Assembly (NCBI GenBank): GCA_052169645.1
Contig: JBQNCA010000005.1
Location: 1 to 64,000, forward strand
Direction of reading: 5' to 3'
From: JAIKWW01 sp052169645
GTDB lineage: Bacteria; Bacillota; Clostridia; Peptostreptococcales; Anaerovoracaceae
Length of the DNA: 64,000 nt
In this document: one piece after another, positions 44,143-52,616 of the stretch
Position numbering within the stretch: the first letter of the stretch is position 1
Layout: each line of letters starts with the position of its first letter
Notes under the pieces: generated by a model
The model's input: only the letters and a program-made list of their open reading frames with translations
What the model was told of the DNA's origin: nothing
Databases searched by the model: none
Made by a program: the position numbers and the translations under genes

Positions 44143-45837
44143 CTACCATACATCATTGGAATATGTTATTCTGTCCAATTCATGCATGGTGGTTATACCT
44201 TCACGCACCAGCTTTGAAGCCGACAGGCGCAATGTAGTCATCCCCTCATCTATAGCAATTTGTTCTATTTCTTCCATGCTGCTCATTGACGCAATCGCAG
44301 CTCTTATGCGCTTTGTTATCGGCATTATCTCATATACGCCCGTACGTCCTAAATATCCTGTATAATTGCATTTCACACAACCTGCGGCATCATGAATGTG
44401 AAGGATTTCATTTTCGGATGCTCCGAGAGATTTCTTTTCTTCCGGCGTAGCCTCCCTCTTTTGTTTACAGGTACAAAGCTTTCTAACCAGTCTTTGTGCT
44501 ATTATCCCTACTGTAGAATCGGCTATTAGATACGGAGCTACTCCCATATCGGATAATCTGGATATGCTTGATACGGCACTGTTGGTATGTAATGTGCTGA
44601 CGACAAGATGTCCTGTTATAGACGCAGTTACAGCTATATTCGCCGTTTCTCCGTCACGGATTTCTCCTATCATGATTATGTCGGGATCCTGTCTTAATAT
44701 TGAGCGCAGGGCTGAAGCAAATGTCAAGTTCGCCTTTACATTTACCTGAACCTGATTTACTCCGTCCAAGTTCGCCTCGACAGGGTCTTCTACCGTAACA
44801 ATATTTACATTCTCGGTATTAAGCTCACTGAGTGCGGTATATAGAGTGGTTGATTTTCCCGAGCCTGTAGGCCCTGTTACCAATATTATTCCATTGGGAT
44901 TAGCCAATATTTTATTGAACTTCTCCAATTCTTCATCCGTAAAGCCCAATTTCTTTTTATCGTGAGTAAGCACTGTTTTTGCGGTCAGACGGAGCACCGC
45001 TTTTTCTCCGAAAACTGTAGGTAGAGTCGACACTCTTATGTCATATTCCATGCGATCCACAATTTGAGTTATACGTCCGTCCTGAGATTTTCTCTTTTCC
45101 GAGATATCCATTCCGCCTAAAATCTTTACTCGGGCTATAATGGCGGGCATCATTGCGGAAGCATAGGTACCCACATCTATAAGCACACCGTCTACACGGT
45201 TTCTTATTCTGACTCTGTCATTCAGAGGCTCTATATGAATATCGCTTGCACGTCTTCTGACAGCCTGCTCTATAAGACTTTTGACGAGCATTACAATAGG
45301 AGCATTCGCCACATCTTCGGATTCCTCCTCATCTATGACTCTGCCCTCACTTTCACGTTCTTTTCGATAGAGCTCCACCACCGCTCTGGCTTCCGCATCT
45401 CCATAATATTTATCGACTGTGGCAAGTATATCTTTAGATATTGCAAGCGCCGGAACGATTTGCAATCCCGTTATTATACCGAGGTCATCAATAGACATCA
45501 AATCTGTGGGATCCGCCATTGCGAGCATCAAACCGCTTCCGTCATCTGTAAAACCGTACGGCATTACGACATATTTCTTAAGCAGCGTCGAATCCGTTAT
45601 AACCGCAATTACCTCTTCCGGTATTTTTATCTCATATAGATTGACTCTGCATATATTGAGCTGAGCCTCCAAAACATCGGCGATTTCCTCTTCGGTTGTA
45701 ATGCCCATCTGAATCAAAACTTCTCCGAGCTTTGCTTTTTTTCCTCTCTGTTCATCTAATGCCGCTCTCAGCTGTTCGTCATCTATAACACCCGCTTCGA
45801 CCAAAAGGTCTCCGAGTCTTTTTTTCTTTATCTTCAT
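44143..45837 (-). CDS. pilB: Pilus extension ATPase PilB with MshEN c-di-GMP-binding domain
   Basis: A 564-residue GspE/PilB ATPase powering pilus assembly. Walker A is GPTGSGKST (322-330), the Asp box is in DIIMIGEIRDGE and the His box is STLHTNS. The zinc-type cysteines CTC and CVKC are near residues 455-490. The N-terminal 60 residues hold two tandem MshEN units: residues 7-30 fit RLGxx-LV-xxG-VI-xxxx-L-xxx-L-xxQ exactly, and residues 36-59 fit with Lys for Arg and one Thr. This motif binds cyclic-di-GMP in MshE and related ATPases, so extension is probably switched on by the messenger. It is the first gene of the pilus operon. Confidence 0.96.
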   Translation of the reverse strand: MKIKKKRLGDLLVEAGVIDDEQLRAALDEQRGKKAKLGEVLIQMGITTEEEIADVLEAQLNICRVNLYEIKIPEEVIAVITDSTLLKKYVVMPYGFTDDGSGLMLAMADPTDLMSIDDLGIITGLQIVPALAISKDILATVDKYYGDAEARAVVELYRKERESEGRVIDEEESEDVANAPIVMLVKSLIEQAVRRRASDIHIEPLNDRVRIRNRVDGVLIDVGTYASAMMPAIIARVKILGGMDISEKRKSQDGRITQIVDRMEYDIRVSTLPTVFGEKAVLRLTAKTVLTHDKKKLGFTDEELEKFNKILANPNGIILVTGPTGSGKSTTLYTALSELNTENVNIVTVEDPVEANLDGVNQVQVNVKANLTFASALRSILRQDPDIIMIGEIRDGETANIAVTASITGHLVVSTLHTNSAVSSISRLSDMGVAPYLIADSTVGIIAQRLVRKLCTCKQKREATPEEKKSLGASENEILHIHDAAGCVKCNYTGYLGRTGVYEIMPITKRIRAAIASMSSMEEIEQIAIDEGMTTLRLSASKLVREGITTMHELDRITYSNDVW

Positions 45838-45898
45838 ATATATTCTCCGTACAGTCCGGTTCCCGAATTCATTAAAGTATTACAATTTATATATCGTC

Positions 45899-45956
45899 AT
45901 CAATCAGCTTGATATAAATATACATCAAAATTACGGAAATCACAGCTTTCCGTAAT
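45899..45956 (-). promoter_or_regulatory. Inverted repeats and stem-loop upstream of pilB
   Basis: The 198-nt gap before pilB contains ATCAA/TTGAT/ATCAA half-sites at 45899-45903, 45909-45913 and 45924-45928, and a perfect 10-bp stem ATTACGGAAA (45930-45939) with TTTCCGTAAT (45947-45956). No clear sigma-A promoter was found, so a regulated promoter or leader element is possible. No cyclic-di-GMP riboswitch core was recognised. Confidence 0.35.
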
Positions 45957-45997
45957 ATTTATGCAAATCAAATTGCAGCTGCCGCTGCTCCGCCACG

Positions 45998-46028
45998 TTA
46001 AAAAAGCCGATGCTTTTACACCGGCTTT
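45998..46028 (-). terminator. Intrinsic terminator after the MoxR gene
   Basis: On the minus strand AAAGCCGGTG (46019-46028) pairs with CATCGGCTTT (46003-46012) across a 6-nt loop and runs into a T tract (TTTTTT). It begins 8 nt after the moxR stop and separates the flagellar-side operon from the pilus operon. Confidence 0.85.
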
Positions 46029-46035
46029 ACAATTT

Positions 46036-47574
46036 TCAGATTATGGCGATATCTATTTCATCCGCATCGTTGAGCAGGCGTATTTCGGATAAAAGCTCCT
46101 GCTGACGTTCATATACGAGCAGTTCCTTGTTATGCTCGAAATATTTATCACAGCCGTATCTGCTGATAAATTTCGCAGTATGATAATTTACCGTCATTTC
46201 AGTAACCACTACAAGCATTTCCTGATCACTGCCGAACACCTCTTCCACAAATAAGAAAAGATTTTCAATTTCATCCTGAGTATCCTGTAAATGCTGCTTC
46301 ATATCGGCAACGCTCCGTGCAAAGGCTTCTTTTATATATTCAAAGCCTTCATGCAGGTCCGTTATTCCCTGTTGATTCAAAGCATTTCTGTATGACTCTA
46401 TCATAAGAATTACTTTTCGCAGCACGATTTCCCTTTCGTGCGAAAGCACCGTAGTGCGCTTTTCTTCTTTATATGCAGAAGTTCTTGCCACTATGTATTT
46501 GCCGAGAATAGAATCCGCACTTTCGGATGCAAGCTCAACAACCTGTTTAAGCTCCGTGAGAAGCTTATGCAGCTCCGTCATAAAGTCTTCCGTATCCAAA
46601 TCATCCTTTACTCTCTGACTTACGGATTCGAGCAATAAGCCTATGAGAACCAGTCTTTCATCGAACTTGGCTTTCTTTGCGCGCTCTGCAATCTCAGGTG
46701 CATAGCTGCCGTCAAGAATACTCTGAATCTGATAATCGGATTTATATTTATTATATAAATCATAATAAATTGCAAAATCCTTTGCAACCTTTGCATGCTG
46801 CACATATTCTCCGATAAGCTGTTCATCCACGCTAAGCTCCTGTTTTTCATAGAGCTTTATCATCTCGGACAGATCCTCCCAGCCTCTTGCAGTGACGAAT
46901 TCCACTCCGTCTATTGTAGTCTCTATGCGGTAAAAATCGCTGCGCTTTATATCGAGATAAGTGGTGACTGCGGAATGTATCCCTTTTTTCAGTGCGTATT
47001 CCTTCCATACCTCATAATCCGGCTCTACAACTATCTTTTTTACTCGGTCAAGAGTAACTATATCAAATTCTCTCACGGATTTATTATGTTCAGGAGGATT
47101 ACCCGCAGTAACTATAATCCAACCCTCGGGAACTTCATGTTTTCCGAATGTTTTATACTGAAGAAACTGGAGCATCGCAGGCGCCAAAGTTTCCGACACA
47201 CAGTTTATCTCATCGAGGAAAAGAATGCCTTCTTTAAGTCCTGTTGCTTCCATTTCATCATATACGGAAGCTATTATTTCACTCATTGTATACTCGGAAA
47301 CCGAAAATTCCTTTTCGCCGTAAACCTTCTGCTCAATCTTTGGCAAGCCTATGGCACTCTGGCGGGTATGATGAGTCATGGAATAGGATACCAGACATAT
47401 TCCCAGCTCCTGAGAAATTTGCTCCATTATAGCAGTCTTTCCTATACCCGGATCGCCTATAAGAAGTACGGGTCTCTGTCTTACTCTGCTTATATAATAG
47501 TCTCCAAATTCATTTTTCATCATATATGATGTGACCGCACGTTTGACCTCATCCTTTGCCTGTTTAATATTCAT
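46036..47574 (-). CDS. MoxR-type AAA+ ATPase
   Basis: A 512-residue AAA+ ATPase. Walker A is GDPGIGKT (40-47), Walker B is GILFLDEINC (about 116-125), and a sensor-like TAGNPPE follows. The AAA+ part ends near residue 270; the remaining 240 residues are helical and not part of the MoxR core, perhaps a partner-binding region. MoxR ATPases act as chaperones that insert cofactors or remodel complexes together with a VWA protein, which is encoded 15 nt upstream. AAGGAG precedes the ATG. The substrate is unknown. Confidence 0.88.
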   Translation of the reverse strand: MNIKQAKDEVKRAVTSYMMKNEFGDYYISRVRQRPVLLIGDPGIGKTAIMEQISQELGICLVSYSMTHHTRQSAIGLPKIEQKVYGEKEFSVSEYTMSEIIASVYDEMEATGLKEGILFLDEINCVSETLAPAMLQFLQYKTFGKHEVPEGWIIVTAGNPPEHNKSVREFDIVTLDRVKKIVVEPDYEVWKEYALKKGIHSAVTTYLDIKRSDFYRIETTIDGVEFVTARGWEDLSEMIKLYEKQELSVDEQLIGEYVQHAKVAKDFAIYYDLYNKYKSDYQIQSILDGSYAPEIAERAKKAKFDERLVLIGLLLESVSQRVKDDLDTEDFMTELHKLLTELKQVVELASESADSILGKYIVARTSAYKEEKRTTVLSHEREIVLRKVILMIESYRNALNQQGITDLHEGFEYIKEAFARSVADMKQHLQDTQDEIENLFLFVEEVFGSDQEMLVVVTEMTVNYHTAKFISRYGCDKYFEHNKELLVYERQQELLSEIRLLNDADEIDIAII

Positions 47575-47589
47575 CTGTGACTCCTTCCG

Positions 47590-49932
47590 CTACAGTTCTA
47601 TTTCATCCATAATTTCACCCGTCTCAAGCACCAGCTTCATAGCCCAACTCGGGACCTCATAATCAAATTCATCATCGTCCACAAACACGAACGCTGTTTC
47701 ATAAGGAGGTCGACGCTTAGGATATGTCCCGTTTCCGTCGGTAAAATAAATCAATCCCTTTAAATCGTCAAATTCATCCATTTCTATCAGATGATCAACA
47801 TATTCGAATACCGGTCTGAAATCCGTACCTCCGAATCCTCGGAACTGTATATCTTTCATATAATCATCAAATGCCTGCTTGTCGGTAATTTTTATATCGC
47901 TCTGAATTTCAGCATCGCACTGTATGATGTGCAAATTTATTTTTCGAAAAAAATTCTCTTGCTGACTGAAAATGGAATATGTCTTATCCAAAAATTTTTG
48001 AACCGTTTCTCCCGCACATGAACCTGATGTATCTATAGCAATTACAAAATCTCTGACCTTTCGCACTTCTTTATATTCCAACGGTTCTATAAGAGGAATA
48101 TTGCGATAGTGCTTCATTCCGTAAGTGTAATATATATAATCAAATTCATCGTCGTTTATCTGTATATCTTCTCTCAGCGTTGAAAATTTTCTTAAAAAAG
48201 TAGCGTAATCATATTTGTCACGATTTATTTTCTTTATGCCCATGAGCATGGAATCGGATTTATCTCCCCACTCTTTGGATGAGGTTTCCAAATCTACAAG
48301 CAGTCTTTCGCTTATATCCTTCCATTTGTCTTCCAGCTCCCGCTGTTCTTCGTCATTGTGCATATAAGACGGCGGTTCATCACGCTCCGAAGCTTCATCG
48401 TGCTCGCCCCTTGTAGGCTCCGCATTTTCAAGTCTGCCGTCATCTTTATCATCTTCTTTATCGCTGCCGGGATCTGTTTTTCCGTCAAGCTGCCTGCGAT
48501 TTTCATCATCCTTTTCTCCGCCGCTGCGCTTATCCGCTCCGGATTCATGCTCCCAAGCCTCCTGAGTACCTGCACCGCCTCCGCCCGTTCCTGCGGTATG
48601 CTCTCCGTTCTGTGAATTTCTTCCTTTTTGCTCCTTTGCTCCGGCGGAAGGATCCGTATTACCTTTGTTTTCCCGATCATCAAACATATTGTCATCAGGG
48701 CTTTCATCCCTCTGACCTTCAGCTGACTGTCCTTCCATATTATTATCAGGCTTTTTATCATCCCGTTTCTTATCATTACCGTCAGCTCCGGTTAAATCGT
48801 CCGTAGGCGTTTCGTTAGACCTCTCGGAGCCTTCTTCATCAGACTGTTCGGGCTCATCTCCGGGATTTCCGCCGCCGCTCCCGTCACCTTCGCCCTCTTC
48901 ACCCGTATCCTCGGTTTCGGATTCAGGATCGGCTTCTCCGTCATCCTGTCCGTCAAGCTGATCACCGGGAGTACTGCTGTATTCATCCTCGACATTTTCT
49001 TCAACGATGTCGCCTTCTTCAGGCTCAGGTTCTTCCTCATCCTCCGCATCCGTATCATCAAGCTCAGAATCCGACTCGTCTCCGTCAAAGCTCTCTGTTT
49101 CATCTAACTCGTCCTCACTGTCGGGTTCGGTTTCTAGGTCCTCATCGGAAACATTCTCATTATCCTGCTCCTCGTCATCGGATTTTTCCGATTCATCATC
49201 AGATTCGGTTTCTCCTTCATCTGAAAGATTTTCATCGGCTTTTGAAGCTTCGGGTTTATTCTCATTTTCGCTCTCGGAACGTTTTTCTTCTTCTCTGCGT
49301 TGCATTTCCTCAGCTATTTTGCGGGCGATTTCCCACCATACATCATGATCGTCACGTTTAAACAGCTTTTCCCATCGCAGCAAATCTTTTTGAGAAGTTT
49401 TTTCCGTCATCAAAAAGTTATATATATATTCAGCTGTCATCTGTTTGACAAGCTTACTGATTTTTGTAATTTCTTCATTTATTTCAATGCTGTTTCTCGT
49501 CCTTGCCTGCCTGACGTCAAGTTCGCTTATTACAGCTTCAACAGCAATATCACATGCAAGATTCCAATACCGTTCATTCAATTTTTCCGATACGAACGGA
49601 TGTCTGAAAATACAATGCAGTACTATATGCAGATAATCTCTCGAAAGAGCTTGCTTATCCTGCATATATCGTTCTATTATATAACCGGGATTATATATGA
49701 GATATTCTCCTGATGTTGCAATTGTTTCTATAGCCTCCGAAGGCAAATATTTAAATTGAGTAAGTGCCACATCCAAAAATCTCAATGATACGAATAATCC
49801 GTTTCTTGTCAAAATTAGTATCTGATTTGCTATACGGCTTGCATTTGCTTTCAGTTCCTGAGCTTTTTCCTGAGCCGCAAGCTCATCCGTTGATATGACA
49901 TTTTCTTTATTTATCGGATTGCGTGCCATCAT
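47590..49932 (-). CDS. VWA domain protein with DUF2201-like N-terminus and long acidic linker
   Basis: A 780-residue cytoplasmic protein. The N-terminal domain (about 30-215) resembles the predicted metallopeptidase domain DUF2201, but the expected HExxH is HIVLH (102-106), with the catalytic Glu replaced by Ile. Residues about 220-525 are an extremely acidic low-complexity linker rich in Glu, Asp and Ser, then Gly. The C-terminal VWA domain (626-780) has an intact MIDAS: DTSGS at 634-638, GGTDF near 697 and TDG near 731. VWA proteins of this class work with MoxR ATPases, and moxR lies 15 nt downstream. Two adjacent ATGs open the gene after an AAGGTG site. Confidence 0.85.
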   Translation of the reverse strand: MMARNPINKENVISTDELAAQEKAQELKANASRIANQILILTRNGLFVSLRFLDVALTQFKYLPSEAIETIATSGEYLIYNPGYIIERYMQDKQALSRDYLHIVLHCIFRHPFVSEKLNERYWNLACDIAVEAVISELDVRQARTRNSIEINEEITKISKLVKQMTAEYIYNFLMTEKTSQKDLLRWEKLFKRDDHDVWWEIARKIAEEMQRREEEKRSESENENKPEASKADENLSDEGETESDDESEKSDDEEQDNENVSDEDLETEPDSEDELDETESFDGDESDSELDDTDAEDEEEPEPEEGDIVEENVEDEYSSTPGDQLDGQDDGEADPESETEDTGEEGEGDGSGGGNPGDEPEQSDEEGSERSNETPTDDLTGADGNDKKRDDKKPDNNMEGQSAEGQRDESPDDNMFDDRENKGNTDPSAGAKEQKGRNSQNGEHTAGTGGGGAGTQEAWEHESGADKRSGGEKDDENRRQLDGKTDPGSDKEDDKDDGRLENAEPTRGEHDEASERDEPPSYMHNDEEQRELEDKWKDISERLLVDLETSSKEWGDKSDSMLMGIKKINRDKYDYATFLRKFSTLREDIQINDDEFDYIYYTYGMKHYRNIPLIEPLEYKEVRKVRDFVIAIDTSGSCAGETVQKFLDKTYSIFSQQENFFRKINLHIIQCDAEIQSDIKITDKQAFDDYMKDIQFRGFGGTDFRPVFEYVDHLIEMDEFDDLKGLIYFTDGNGTYPKRRPPYETAFVFVDDDEFDYEVPSWAMKLVLETGEIMDEIEL

Positions 49933-49993
49933 ATCACCTTCTTTAATATATCGATTATATCAATGAAAATTTTACAAATTATACAATAACAGT

Positions 49994-50821
49994 CTACAGT
50001 GAAAAATCCCGCCTGTCCAGCCTACCCGATTTTTGTTGATAATCGAGCAGATATGCTATGCAACCCCCTCCTATGCGACCTGCGTAATCCACATAGTCTC
50101 TGAGATTTTCCTCATCTATGCAATCAAGACTTCCAAGCATGGTGAGCCTGTCCACTCTGTCCTCTGCTATGATATTCCAAATCATGCCGTTCAAAGCGTC
50201 ACTGTATATATGCTTCATTTCAGCGGTCAGCTCATACGGATCTTTAAGGCGGCTCACGGCAACATAGTACATGTCCGTCTCATCTCTGAGCTCAAGGAAA
50301 GTTGCATCGTACTTATCCATATAACCTCCATGAGCATCCGTAGCGCTGACAATAGCTCTCAGATATAGCCATATAGCCTGTTCACTCTCTGTCGCTATAA
50401 CAAAATTTCTCAGTTTATTATTGCACTTTACGACTACATTTCTCATATTTACACAGCCTCTGAAAGAATTGACCTCATGCCGTGTTGTATGATTTGAAAT
50501 CGTTATTCTGCGAAGTTCAACGCAATCTTCAAATGCAAGTGCCCCTATCGAACGCAGAGCAGCCGAAAGCACAGCCTCTCTGAGCTCTCTGCAGCCTTTG
50601 AAAGCACTGCCTTCAACAAAGGCTACCGTATCGGGCACATACACCCTGCGCAATTTTGAGCATGTCATAAAAGCGCCGTTCCCTATACCTCCTATAGGTA
50701 CTCCGTTAAAAGCGGGAGGAATACGAAGTTCCGTAGCTGCGATATCATTAACTCCTGCAAGCACCATCGTCCTGCCGTCATATGTAAAATTAAATTTATC
50801 CGTACTGTCGTAAATACTCAT
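49994..50821 (-). CDS. BspA-type leucine-rich repeat protein, cytoplasmic
   Basis: A 275-residue protein with LRR_5 (BspA-like) repeats over about residues 20-150. Units such as IGNGAFMTCSKLRRVYVPDT, VEGSAFKGCRELREAVL and IGALAFEDCVELRRITI share the aF-xC-x-xL spacing. The C-terminal 120 residues are helical and end GGCIAYLLDYQQKSGRL, an ending I associate with other clostridial LRR proteins found near VWA and MoxR genes. There is no signal peptide, unlike the surface BspA proteins, so it probably acts inside the cell as a binding adaptor. It starts 15 nt after flhX. Confidence 0.8.
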   Translation of the reverse strand: MSIYDSTDKFNFTYDGRTMVLAGVNDIAATELRIPPAFNGVPIGGIGNGAFMTCSKLRRVYVPDTVAFVEGSAFKGCRELREAVLSAALRSIGALAFEDCVELRRITISNHTTRHEVNSFRGCVNMRNVVVKCNNKLRNFVIATESEQAIWLYLRAIVSATDAHGGYMDKYDATFLELRDETDMYYVAVSRLKDPYELTAEMKHIYSDALNGMIWNIIAEDRVDRLTMLGSLDCIDEENLRDYVDYAGRIGGGCIAYLLDYQQKSGRLDRRDFSL

Positions 50822-50836
50822 AGGTACTCACCATAG

Positions 50837-51145
50837 CTATTCTTCATCTTTAACCGCAGCATTGTGTTTCTGTCCCGGAACATAGTTCAGAAAATACACA
50901 TAAATGTCCACTACTGTCTTATAAACTTCTTCCGGAATTTCCGAGCCCAAATCAAGCTGGGAAAGAAGCGTTGCCAGAGAATTATCCTCATAAACCGGGA
51001 TATTGCTGTCATGAGCCATTTCCACTATACGCTCAGCCATATATCCCAAGCCTGATGCAACTATTACCGGAGCACCGCCTGTTTCATCATAACGCAGAGC
51101 TACGGCTTTTTTCTGCTGAGTATTAAAATTCTTACTGCCTGCCAT
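50837..51145 (-). CDS. FlhB C-terminal-like protein FlhX
   Basis: A 102-residue soluble protein equivalent to the cytoplasmic domain of FlhB (EscU/YscU/HrcU family) without membrane helices. AVALRYDETGGAPVIVASGLG aligns with the region after the FlhB cleavage site, with no NPTH motif, and PVYEDNSLATLLSQLDLGSEIPEE with the downstream half. In other bacteria FlhX can substitute for the cleaved FlhB fragment in substrate switching of the flagellar export apparatus. AAGGAG precedes the ATG. It lies 11 nt after the FliK-C-like gene. Confidence 0.88.
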   Translation of the reverse strand: MAGSKNFNTQQKKAVALRYDETGGAPVIVASGLGYMAERIVEMAHDSNIPVYEDNSLATLLSQLDLGSEIPEEVYKTVVDIYVYFLNYVPGQKHNAAVKDEE

Positions 51146-51156
51146 AGCTTATCTCC

Positions 51157-52596
51157 TTAAACACTTACATCCACGGAGGTTTTTTGTGAAAAGATTTTAG
51201 GGAATATTTCCGTCAGATTTTTTTCCATACGTCCCTTGCTTAACACAAGATTTTCTATTTTTAAATTATTATTTCTTACTATATCCGGAATATCACGTCT
51301 TATCTTCTGTGTTTTATCGTTCAACAGCTCGGGATAATGTATTTCCATAGAAACCTTTCCATCCTTTTCTGTCATAAGCAGATCAAAATTTCCGAGTTCT
51401 TTTATCATGAATTTTACAAATATCTTTGAGCGGTTGGCTTCTTCTCCCCGCTCACCCGCATTCCCCTCGTCATCGGAATCTATCCACATTTCGGAAAACA
51501 TCATTTTTCCGTCGATATTTGCAGGGATTACCAAATGCGTCAAAGGCATATACACACTTTCATTCATAAGCAGAGATGATATCATATCACTGAATGCAGC
51601 CTTGTTTGAAGCTCCTGCTTTTCCTCCGAGCCCTTCGGATAATATATCCACAAAGGCGTCCAACATTCTCGTGCTTTGAGTATCCTCCTGCTCCGGAGAA
51701 TTGAATCCCGACATCAGCTTATCCTGCAAAATTTCCGTGTTTATGCCGTCCAGCATACCTGTCAGCTGCATATAGCCTGCAAGATTCTTGAAGGATGCTT
51801 TGAAAGCTTCGGGAGAACCTGTTTCAAACTTGCTCAGACTTACGGAAAACAAGGCTGTCATATCTCTTACCACGCCGTAATCATGAGTTTGAGAAACATA
51901 TTTTGTTAAAAACGGCATAACCTGATTTTTCATAAATGCCAGCTTTTCAGTGTGTCCGCCCTCATAAGGATATTCCTGCATCAGCTCAACAAGCTGATTT
52001 GAGCGTGATTGAAGTATATTGGAGGCTATACTCTTTATATTTGAAAGCATCACATTTTCCGTATGAACATTCGAAGTTACCGCATCATAACGTTTCAAAA
52101 AATCAAGCACCGCTACGGTCAGTTCCCTTGAGTTCCCGTTCGACACCATATTCCTTACAATGTCAAAAAACGGACCCGTAAACTTATTTGTCATGAGGTT
52201 CTGTTCCTTCATGAGATTTAAAAGCTGCTCGGGAGTCATATCTATCTCGCTCATAAATTTATAAACACTTTCCGCAAACTCGGCTCCGTAAAAGGCTACA
52301 GCCGTAGGATTCAGCAGCTTGGTCATAAATACATCCGAATATATATCCATAAGAGCCGGTGTATCTCTGAGCGCTCTGAAAAAACTTTCAAAGTTGGAAT
52401 CATTACGATAGCGATATGCCTGTTCTCCCGTATTTACGTCGGCATCTGTGGTTCGGACTACTCGATTCGGGTCTGCAACCGTTGTTTGAGTCCCTATAAT
52501 CCCGCCCTTTGTCACATCATTTTTGACGCCGTCGGAAGATATTTTATTTGTACTCGGTGTTATCCCTGTATTTCCGAGTCCTGTGATTTCAGGCAT
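51157..52596 (-). CDS. Flagellar operon protein with FliK-like C-terminus, unknown function
   Basis: A 479-residue soluble protein. The first 60 residues are polar and probably disordered; residues about 60-330 are helical without a known domain (FFRALRDTPALMDIYSDVF, NLMKEQNLMTNKFTG). The C-terminal 130 residues are beta/alpha and resemble the FliK hook-length-control C-domain (KELGNFDLLMTEKDGKVSME, then a helix and a final strand). The start at 52596 has AAGGAG 8 nt upstream; an upstream in-frame GTG is not supported. Its place between flhB and flhX suggests a second FliK/FlhB-type pair; this is inference. Confidence 0.7.
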   Translation of the reverse strand: MPEITGLGNTGITPSTNKISSDGVKNDVTKGGIIGTQTTVADPNRVVRTTDADVNTGEQAYRYRNDSNFESFFRALRDTPALMDIYSDVFMTKLLNPTAVAFYGAEFAESVYKFMSEIDMTPEQLLNLMKEQNLMTNKFTGPFFDIVRNMVSNGNSRELTVAVLDFLKRYDAVTSNVHTENVMLSNIKSIASNILQSRSNQLVELMQEYPYEGGHTEKLAFMKNQVMPFLTKYVSQTHDYGVVRDMTALFSVSLSKFETGSPEAFKASFKNLAGYMQLTGMLDGINTEILQDKLMSGFNSPEQEDTQSTRMLDAFVDILSEGLGGKAGASNKAAFSDMISSLLMNESVYMPLTHLVIPANIDGKMMFSEMWIDSDDEGNAGERGEEANRSKIFVKFMIKELGNFDLLMTEKDGKVSMEIHYPELLNDKTQKIRRDIPDIVRNNNLKIENLVLSKGRMEKNLTEIFPKIFSQKTSVDVSV

Positions 52597-52616
52597 AGTC
52601 CTCACTCCTTATCAAA

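Noticed and set aside
45838..45997. Cyclic-di-GMP riboswitch before pilB
   Set aside because: Considered because of the c-di-GMP context, but neither the conserved GEMM core nor a c-di-GMP-II-like core was recognised, and the space left after the terminator is mostly A+T-rich.
46795..47529. Plus-strand open frame of 244 codons opposite the MoxR gene
   Set aside because: The minus-strand frame has intact Walker motifs and a good ribosome binding site. The plus frame shows no domain and is rich in Tyr, Ser and Cys, typical of antisense frames.
48312..49103. Extra minus-strand frames within the VWA gene
   Set aside because: They are frame-shifted readings of the low-complexity acidic linker. 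Base composition there keeps several frames open, and no start signals are present.
48800..49280. Repeat array suggestive of CRISPR or tandem DNA repeats
   Set aside because: The apparent repetitiveness is degenerate Glu/Asp/Ser coding sequence without a fixed repeat length or spacers.
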